A program made the position numbers and the translations under genes. A model generated the notes under the pieces. The model was not told the origin of the DNA and ran no database searches. It was given only the letters and a program-made list of their open reading frames with translations. A stretch of DNA of 64,000 nucleotides from Vitellaria paradoxa (taxonomy: Eukaryota > Streptophyta > Magnoliopsida > Ericales > Sapotaceae), in assembly GCA_019916065.1 (NCBI GenBank), contig CM034236.1, positions 22,666,941-22,730,940 on the forward strand, read 5' to 3'. Below are positions 58,518-64,000 of this stretch, piece by piece; within the stretch, counting starts at the first letter, position 1, and each line of letters opens with the position of its first letter.

Positions 58518-58814
58518 ATGACTTCAGAAAAAGGGGTGCCATTGCCGAAATTTGGGGAATGGAATAATGGGAATAACCCATCTTCGTCAGCGGTAGAATA
58601 CTCTGTAATATTCGACAAGGCAAGGAATGCCAAAAGGAAATCCGGAGGCGGCGGTACCAAACAGCCACCACCACCGCAACCAAACTCTCAATGGGGAAGG
58701 GAAGATCCCGATTCTACGTCATTGAACAAAAGTGGAGCATCTCTCACCAAGACACATTCTCCACGCAAACAATGGTTTTGTTGCGTGCGCCCTCATCCTA
58801 TTTACGATGATTAA
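58518..58814 (+). CDS. NOI/RIN4-like small protein (98 aa)
   Basis: A complete single-exon frame. The N-terminus MTSEKGVPLPKFGEW (residues 1-15) and YSVIFDKARNAK (28-39) match the NOI domain (RIN4 pathogenic type III effector avirulence factor Avr cleavage site family, PF05627), whose usual text is PLPKFGEWD...FTVIFNKAR. The middle is low-complexity (Gly and Pro runs, 43-55). The end has CC at 88-89 in WFCCVRPHP, resembling the C-terminal cysteines that anchor NOI/RIN4 proteins to the plasma membrane by acylation. The family includes the immune regulator RIN4 and short NOI proteins of unclear role. The start at 58518 is chosen because the domain begins there; the frame is open upstream to a GTG at 58440 but without an ATG. 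Length is normal for short NOI proteins. This is the only host gene here that looks intact. Confidence 0.8.
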   Translation: MTSEKGVPLPKFGEWNNGNNPSSSAVEYSVIFDKARNAKRKSGGGGTKQPPPPQPNSQWGREDPDSTSLNKSGASLTKTHSPRKQWFCCVRPHPIYDD

Positions 58815-58828
58815 TTCTCCTCGTCTAC

Positions 58829-58831
58829 ATA

Positions 58832-58868
<37 letters not shown>

Positions 58869-58869
58869 G
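58829..58869. repeat. (CT)n(AT)n compound microsatellite after the NOI-like gene
   Basis: CT repeats followed directly by TA repeats, about 15 bases past the stop codon, so probably within the 3' untranslated region. Confidence 0.8.
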
Positions 58870-58941
58870 CAGTGAAATTATTTTGAAATCATCATCACAT
58901 TACGCAATGTTTATTAGAGTTATTGCATCCATTGTATGCTA

Positions 58942-59395
58942 ATGTCATTATATAAGTGTGTGAATCATAACGAAAGTCATTTTTATATGACTGTTATATA
59001 AAATAACAATTATTAATTATTTTGAAGGCTCCATTTGAATCTCATAGTTAATGAAATATACATATATACATGTGTGTGTGTGTGTGTGTGAGAGAAACCT
59101 AAAAAAGAAAAAGAGAAATGCTAAAACAGTAGTACAAAAGGAGCCAATGGTCATAGATTTTATGAGCATATGTCATTATATAAGTGTGTGAATCATAACG
59201 AAAGTCATTTTTATATGACTGTTATATAAAATAACAATTATTAATTATTTTGAAGGCTCCATTTGAATCTCATAGTTAATGAAATATACATATATACATG
59301 TGTGTGTGTGTGAGAGAGAGAAACCTAAAAAAGAAAAAGAGAAATGCTAAAACAGTAGTACAAAAGGAGCCAATGGTCATAGATTTTATGAGCAT
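58942..59395 (+). repeat. Recent 228-bp tandem duplication
   Basis: 58942-59169 and 59170-59395 are essentially identical, from ATGTCATTATATAAGTGTG to TTTTATGAGCAT. The only difference noticed is in the internal microsatellite: more TG units in copy 1, more GA units in copy 2. Located in the 3' flank of the NOI-like gene. Confidence 0.95.
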
Positions 59396-59463
59396 TTGCC
59401 TTGCCATTCCTTTCCTTTTTCTTTATTATTTATTTTTGCTGTTGTTACTTTAGTTTTTATTTT

Positions 59464-59618
59464 GGGGTTGTTTGGAATAAGAAAAAATGAGATAAATTGA
59501 GATAAATTGTGGTTTGAAAAAATTCGTAATGCGTGCAGTGAGAGAAAAAATTGATATGATATAAAATTAACAGAGATTTATAGAATTATTTAAAAAAATT
59601 CAGCAAATCAAACTACCC
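59464..59618 (+). mobile_element. MITE of the GAGATAAA family, member 3
   Basis: Starts GGGGTTGTTTGGAATAAG and ends CAAATCAAACTACCC; contains GAGATAAATTGAGATAAATTG, TTCGTAATGCGTG and GATATGATATAAAATTAACAG. Very similar to member 2 in the core. Confidence 0.65.
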
Positions 59619-59849
59619 TTTATTTGTTTCCAGTGAAAGCCGCTTTAGCCATAGAATTGGGTGAAAGGAATTTGATCATAGCAAAAGGAATGTACAATTA
59701 TTGTGTTGAAATATTGATGATGTATGATATACACAGCTGTCCCTTTCATTTCTTTGATCCACATTTTATTTCCGTAAAGTGCCATATTATATGCTTATCA
59801 AACATTGTCTTCTGTGTTTATGATCAGCTAGGGCATGCATGTTTGTATT

Positions 59850-59853
59850 GATA

Positions 59854-59886
<33 letters not shown>

Positions 59887-59887
59887 T
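59850..59887. repeat. TA microsatellite
   Basis: Alternating TA interrupted by a single TGTA. Confidence 0.8.
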
Positions 59888-60460
59888 TAGCAGATGATAT
59901 GTGATTACGACATTTCACGACTAAAATTAAGTATGTTTATATTTTTGTACCCATCTTCTTCTCTACTCGAACAAAATAATACTGAAAAATAAAATTTTTA
60001 TTTTTTTTAATATAATTTTTTAAATATCATCATTAAATTTGACTCAAAAATTTATAAAAATGTGAAATAATTTAAAAATTAGGTGAGAATGTAAGAAGAA
60101 GTTTAACTTGTAAAAGATTTTAGTTATACGTTAAAAAATAAAATTTAATTTTAATTTTTAAATTTTAATTTGTAAGAAATAATATTTTTAAATTATATTA
60201 TGTTTTATTATATAAATATAGTTGGTGATATTTGGGCCAAGAAATACTAATGCAATCGATCAAACTTCTAGTATCCTTGGCTCTAAATTTAAAGAGAGTG
60301 GGGTCGCTGCAGTGTATCCTCCCCCACTTGACGATCCAACGGTGGAAGGATTCACTGCACGCTATCCCACTGCAAGGCCCTTTTCTAACTTTTCATGGCG
60401 CTTTTGGATTCTTTTAATATTTTTAAGCCTTTTTTACAATATATCTTATTTTTATATATA
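59888..60460. other. AT-rich DNA with a small GC-richer island (60290-60400)
   Basis: Two overlapping frames are open across the island (60222-60467), but the peptide resembles nothing I know. It could be an old exon or regulatory DNA. Confidence 0.25.
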
Positions 60461-60600
60461 TGTTTAGAATGATAAAAAGTAAAATAAAATAAAATAAAAT
60501 GAGATATATTATACGTTCATAATTTGTATAATAAAATAAAAAATAAATAATATTCAAAAATTTTTAAAAATTTTTAAAATTTTTTAACAAACCAAATGTA
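60461..60600 (+). mobile_element. MITE of the GAGATAAA family, member 4 (decayed)
   Basis: TGTTTAGAATGATAAAAAGT at the left, TTTTTAACAAACCAAATG at the right, with GAGATATATT and GTTCATAATTTGTA inside. Similar layout and length to member 2, more diverged. Confidence 0.5.
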
Positions 60601-60740
60601 AACATAATAAGCCGGAATCGGCAATAAGATTTCAACGTCGCCTTTTTGCGCTTTTCTTCCAATTATGCCATTTGTGTTTTAGTTTTATTACCATTTTGAT
60701 CCTTTTCTTTTTTTGTTGTTTTTTCTTCCGACGAAATAAT

Positions 60741-60876
60741 GGCTCCGTTTGGTTTGTAAATAAACAACAAAAAGTTCTATAAATCTCTATTAATTTTATA
60801 TCACATCAATTTTTTTTTCATTACACGCATTACAAATTTTCAATTTATTTCATTTTTTTTCAATCCAAACACACCC
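60741..60876 (-). mobile_element. MITE of the GAGATAAA family, member 5, inverted
   Basis: Plus strand GGCTCCGTTTGGTTTGTAAA...CAATCCAAACACACCC. The interior, CTATTAATTTTATATCACATC and TTACACGCATTAC, is the reverse complement of member 2's core. Confidence 0.65.
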
Positions 60877-61541
60877 AATATAATTCCCATCTGAATTAGA
60901 TGTCTGCAACCTTTTACCAGATATACGTTAAATATCTTATTTTTATATTATATAGATGGTATTTAAATGATTAAAATTTATCAAAATTTATAAAAGTTAC
61001 AAATTATTTTTAATTTTTTTCAATTAAATTTCATTACGTGTCATTTTTACAGTAAATTTTTTATTTTTATTTTTTTGTCATTCAGATACTGCCGTAAGAA
61101 GACCAATGTTTCACGAGACTTTAACATCCATTTTAGCATTAATTTTTCAATTTTTCCTTTTTTATTTTTCATTTATTACTAATTTACCTTTTATCTTTAT
61201 TTATTTATTTATTTTTATCAGTAATAATAATTAAATGCCTTTTTGACATTTTTTTTTCTGATTTTGACCATCTTCATATTTAAGAATTATTATCATTTTT
61301 TTTCTTTTATGTGTCTTTCTTTGGGTTTTTTTTTTTTTTTTAATTAAGAGTCACATTTTTTCCAAATTTATAATCTTTTTCTAATTATATTTTGCATATA
61401 TCTATTTTATATAATAAGTTGTAATGCATTTTTAAACAAAATAATTTTACCAATTTTTTATTTTTGCCCTCATTTTATTTATTTATTTATTTTTTATCCT
61501 TCAGCTGTTGCTCTATTTTTTTATAACAAGTCACAATCAAC

Positions 61542-61572
<31 letters not shown>

Positions 61573-62965
61573 TTTTACGAATTTTTTTATTTTTATCCTT
61601 ATTTTACTTTTTTGTCCTTCAAGTGCTGTTACATTTTTTAATAACAAGCCTTAATGCACTTTCAATGTATATATTTTTATCAATTTTTCATTTTTGTGCT
61701 TATTTCATATTTTTTGTCCTTCAAGTTTGTTTTTTTTTTTTCTTTTTTAGAGTTTTGTTTTTTGGATGAACTTAAATGTTATTTTATTAATTATTTTTTA
61801 TCTTCTTTATTCTGTTATTTCATATTTATTTAAATTTTTTTCTTTTTCACTAGTGTCTTTGTAAATTTCTTCTTTTGTTTATATTGTATGTGGATCAAGA
61901 ATTTGTTGTGAAAAAAAAAAAAAAAGAAAAAGTATAGATTTGAATTCAAAGAAAAATATATGAAATATAAAAGGTATATATTTTAATTTTTTAAATCTAT
62001 TCAGATAAAAGTATATATTTAAGATTTTATCTTTTTTTCATTTTTTTATCTCTTTCTTTTTATTTTAACTTCATTTTTATTTTTTTGCAACAAATTTTTA
62101 TTTCAAACACACTTTTTTTTTTAGAGTTTTAGAATTTTTTTGTAAAGCTTAAATTTTTTATTAATTGTTCTTCCTTTTTCCTTTTTATTATTTTATTTCA
62201 TGTTATCTAACATTTTTTTCTCACCTATATCTCTCTCCATAAATGAAATGGGTAGGGATACAGCTATAAAATATATTGTCTTATTTGAGTTATGATGAAA
62301 AATAAAAGGAAAAATGAATGGAAGTTAAGAAATTAAGAAACTAATATATTTATAAATGTCTTTCATTTTATTATAATTTTTAATTCATTTAAATAAGAAT
62401 AGAATATTTTTCATAATTATTTTCTCCATATTCTTTTATTATTTTATTCAATGTTTATCTATTTTTATTTTCTCGCGTCCACTTAATAATTTGTTACGGA
62501 AAAAATGAGATATAAATTTAAAATTCTTTCCTTATTTAGATTTTAATGAAAAATGTAAAAAAATAATAAATTGAATTAAAAAATTAATATATTGATGAAT
62601 GTTTTTATTTTTTTATATTTTTAAATACATTTAAATAAAGATATATATTTAGAATTTTATATTTTCTTCTACTTGTTTTTACTTTTTTATTTATTTTTCT
62701 TTTATGTTTCTCTTCTCTCATTTTTTTTAAATATAATTTTAATAAATTTATATATTTTTTTTATGCATGGGCATCCCTCACTATTATATATATACATATG
62801 TATTTTTAGTGGTAGGAAGGGGAGAGGGTTTGTTTCTATTTTCTATTTTTTTTTCTTTCTTCCCTTTCCTTCTCTTTTTTTAGGGGAAATGTGTGCGTGT
62901 GTGAACCCGCATTTGGTTTTGCCATCTCTTTTTATTGTCTGGCAAACTGGAGCATCAGTTATTTT
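60877..62965. other. Very T-rich intergenic DNA
   Basis: Long poly-T and TTTA/TTTTTA runs, a TA microsatellite near 61548-61572, and weakly repeated phrases such as TTTTGTCCTTCAAGT (near 61601 and 61714). The 113-codon frame at 62673-63014 is Phe/Leu/Ile-rich through base composition alone. No gene supported. Confidence 0.45.
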
Positions 62966-63116
62966 GGGAGGGTTTAGAATGATAAAAAAAAAAAAAAAAG
63001 ATAAAATAAGATAGATTACGTATTTATAATTTTTGTAGTAAAATAAAAAGTGTATAATTTTTAAAAATTTTTAATTTTTTTTTATTTTTAACAAACCAAA
63101 TACGGTCAATAAGACA
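62966..63116 (+). mobile_element. MITE of the GAGATAAA family, member 6
   Basis: GGGAGGGTTTAGAATGATAAAA at the left and AACAAACCAAATACGGTC at the right, with AGATAAAATAAGATAGATTACG inside. Diverged by a poly-A expansion. Confidence 0.5.
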
Positions 63117-63537
63117 AAAAATAAAATGATAAAAATTGTGTCATTAAATGGCTCAGTCTGAGGTGTAGTCTTTACCACTTTACATCAAATTTTAATTTAT
63201 TTTATGTACTTTTAATATAGTTATTTTATTAATTATTAAAAAATAAAGTTTTAAGTATATTGAATATCTTTATAATTTACTCTCAATTTTACTTTATTTC
63301 TACCCTTTAAATTATATGTCTATTTGGCACAACGAAAAATAACAAAAAATAACGAAAAATATGGTTTAGAGAAAACTTTGATGTTAAGTGTATACATCTC
63401 AAACTATATTTTTTGGACATGAACAGTAATATTCCTGTTCCGACGAATTGAATTTTCTTTTGAACGGTTTTAAAATTTTGTATCAGTTATGACTTTTTTT
63501 ACGGATTAAACCAGACATGAAACATCACTGGTGCTAG

Positions 63538-63680
63538 AACAGTTTACGGTGGCCCGTTTGAATGGAAGTTGGTAGTGGCAAATCGTCAAAACGATTTACA
63601 GTGGTTCGTTTGGACAAGAATTAAAAGTACCAAATTGTCAGAACAGTTTGGTGTGAACCTTTTGGACAGTATTGAATTAT
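63538..63680 (+). repeat. Degenerate ~53-bp tandem repeat
   Basis: About 2.5 units built on ACAGTTTACGGTGGCCCGTTTG ... GTAGTGGCAAATCGTCA; the second unit reads TTTACAGTGGTTCGTTTGGAC ... GTACCAAATTGTCAG and a third begins AGTTTGGTGTGAACC. No protein family seen. Confidence 0.5.
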
Positions 63681-63776
63681 TACCCTTTATGTTTTATTCT
63701 TCCATGCAAGCGTTCAAACGGTTTCTACAATCCATATGTATAACTCTAGAAAGATTAATCACAGTAGATGTCATTT

Positions 63777-63974
63777 GGTAGTTTGAGAGTTTGTGGTGAG
63801 AATGATAAAAAAAAATTTTATAATTTGATTAATCGAATTGCAATTATCGACTTTTTTTAAAAAGTATTGAAATTTTTTTTGAATTTTAAGAAAATAAGAA
63901 AGTGTAAAAATATTATAAAAACTTCTAAAAATTTTCAAAAATTTTTAACAAACTTTATTACTCCAAACGAAACC
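63777..63974 (+). mobile_element. MITE of the GAGATAAA family, member 7 (long, decayed)
   Basis: GGTAGTTTGAGAGTTTGTGGTGAGAATGATAAA at the left and TTTTAACAAACTTTATTACTCCAAACG at the right. About 200 bp with internal expansion. Confidence 0.4.
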
Positions 63975-64000
63975 TATAACACTTTACTACTTACATTTTT

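Noticed and set aside
58267..58683. 138-codon minus-strand frame over the NOI-like gene
   Set aside because: It is the antisense shadow of the NOI-like coding region and GA-rich leader.
60222..60467. Plus-strand frame in a GC-richer island as a gene
   Set aside because: No homology recognised, ends in AT-rich DNA and overlaps another frame of similar length.
62673..63014. 113-codon Phe/Leu-rich plus-strand frame as a membrane protein
   Set aside because: The hydrophobicity follows from T-rich DNA; the region is low-complexity and runs into a MITE.
1..64000. CRISPR arrays, operons, tRNA or rRNA genes
   Set aside because: No regularly spaced short repeats, no bacterial gene order and no recognisable tRNA cloverleaf or rRNA segment; the only tRNA-like text is the SINE head and retroelement primer sites.

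Overview
The window reads as nuclear DNA of a flowering plant, probably a dicot: very AT-rich, full of LTR retrotransposons, MITEs, a SINE and microsatellites, with one short plant-type gene. There is no sign of prokaryotic organisation and no tRNA, rRNA or CRISPR array that I could recognise.

Layout from left to right. Positions 1-5131: most of a Ty1/copia element (A) on the + strand, its 5' LTR lying outside the window; its gag-pol is broken by a 19-bp tandem duplication, a 1-nt deletion and a nonsense change. Positions 7897-13202: a complete but decayed Ty1/copia element (B) with 190/189-bp LTRs, a tRNA-iMet-type primer site and a perfect GTTTG target duplication. Positions 13.2-25.1 kb: gene-free DNA with a foldback repeat, a hAT-like MITE with overlapping hairpins, a Mutator-like foldback MITE whose empty site survives in a paralogous LTR copy, and LTR remnants. 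Positions 25089-30216: a third, older copia element (C) with 215-bp LTRs. Positions 30.2-36.6 kb: AT-rich DNA with two MITEs of one family, a tRNA-derived SINE flanked by a 48-bp direct repeat, and a 290-bp tandem duplication.

Positions 36671-49457: a 12.8-kb Ty3/gypsy element of the Tat type on the - strand (LTRs, primer site TGGCGCC..., gag, protease, RT, RNase H, integrase). Between pol and its 3' LTR it carries an opposite-strand gene (+, 37726-41507) with its own TATA box, a 'putative gypsy type transposon' (PF04195-like) domain, an intron and a coiled-coil C-terminal part. A hAT-like element with exon-like content and a solo LTR are nested in it; a second copy of that solo LTR lies at 52107-53169.

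Positions 53.2-64 kb: AT-rich DNA holding the only apparently intact host gene, a 98-codon NOI/RIN4-like gene (58518-58814) with a TATA box and a short upstream ORF, followed by a recent 228-bp tandem duplication and surrounded by at least seven copies of a ~150-bp MITE family.

Most open frames are retroelement debris; the retroelements are all pseudogenised and probably immobile. No clearly new functional system was found. The least ordinary pieces are the antisense gene of the Tat element, the exon-like cargo of the hAT-like insertion, the overlapping alternative hairpins at 18.4 kb and the 48-bp duplication around the SINE.
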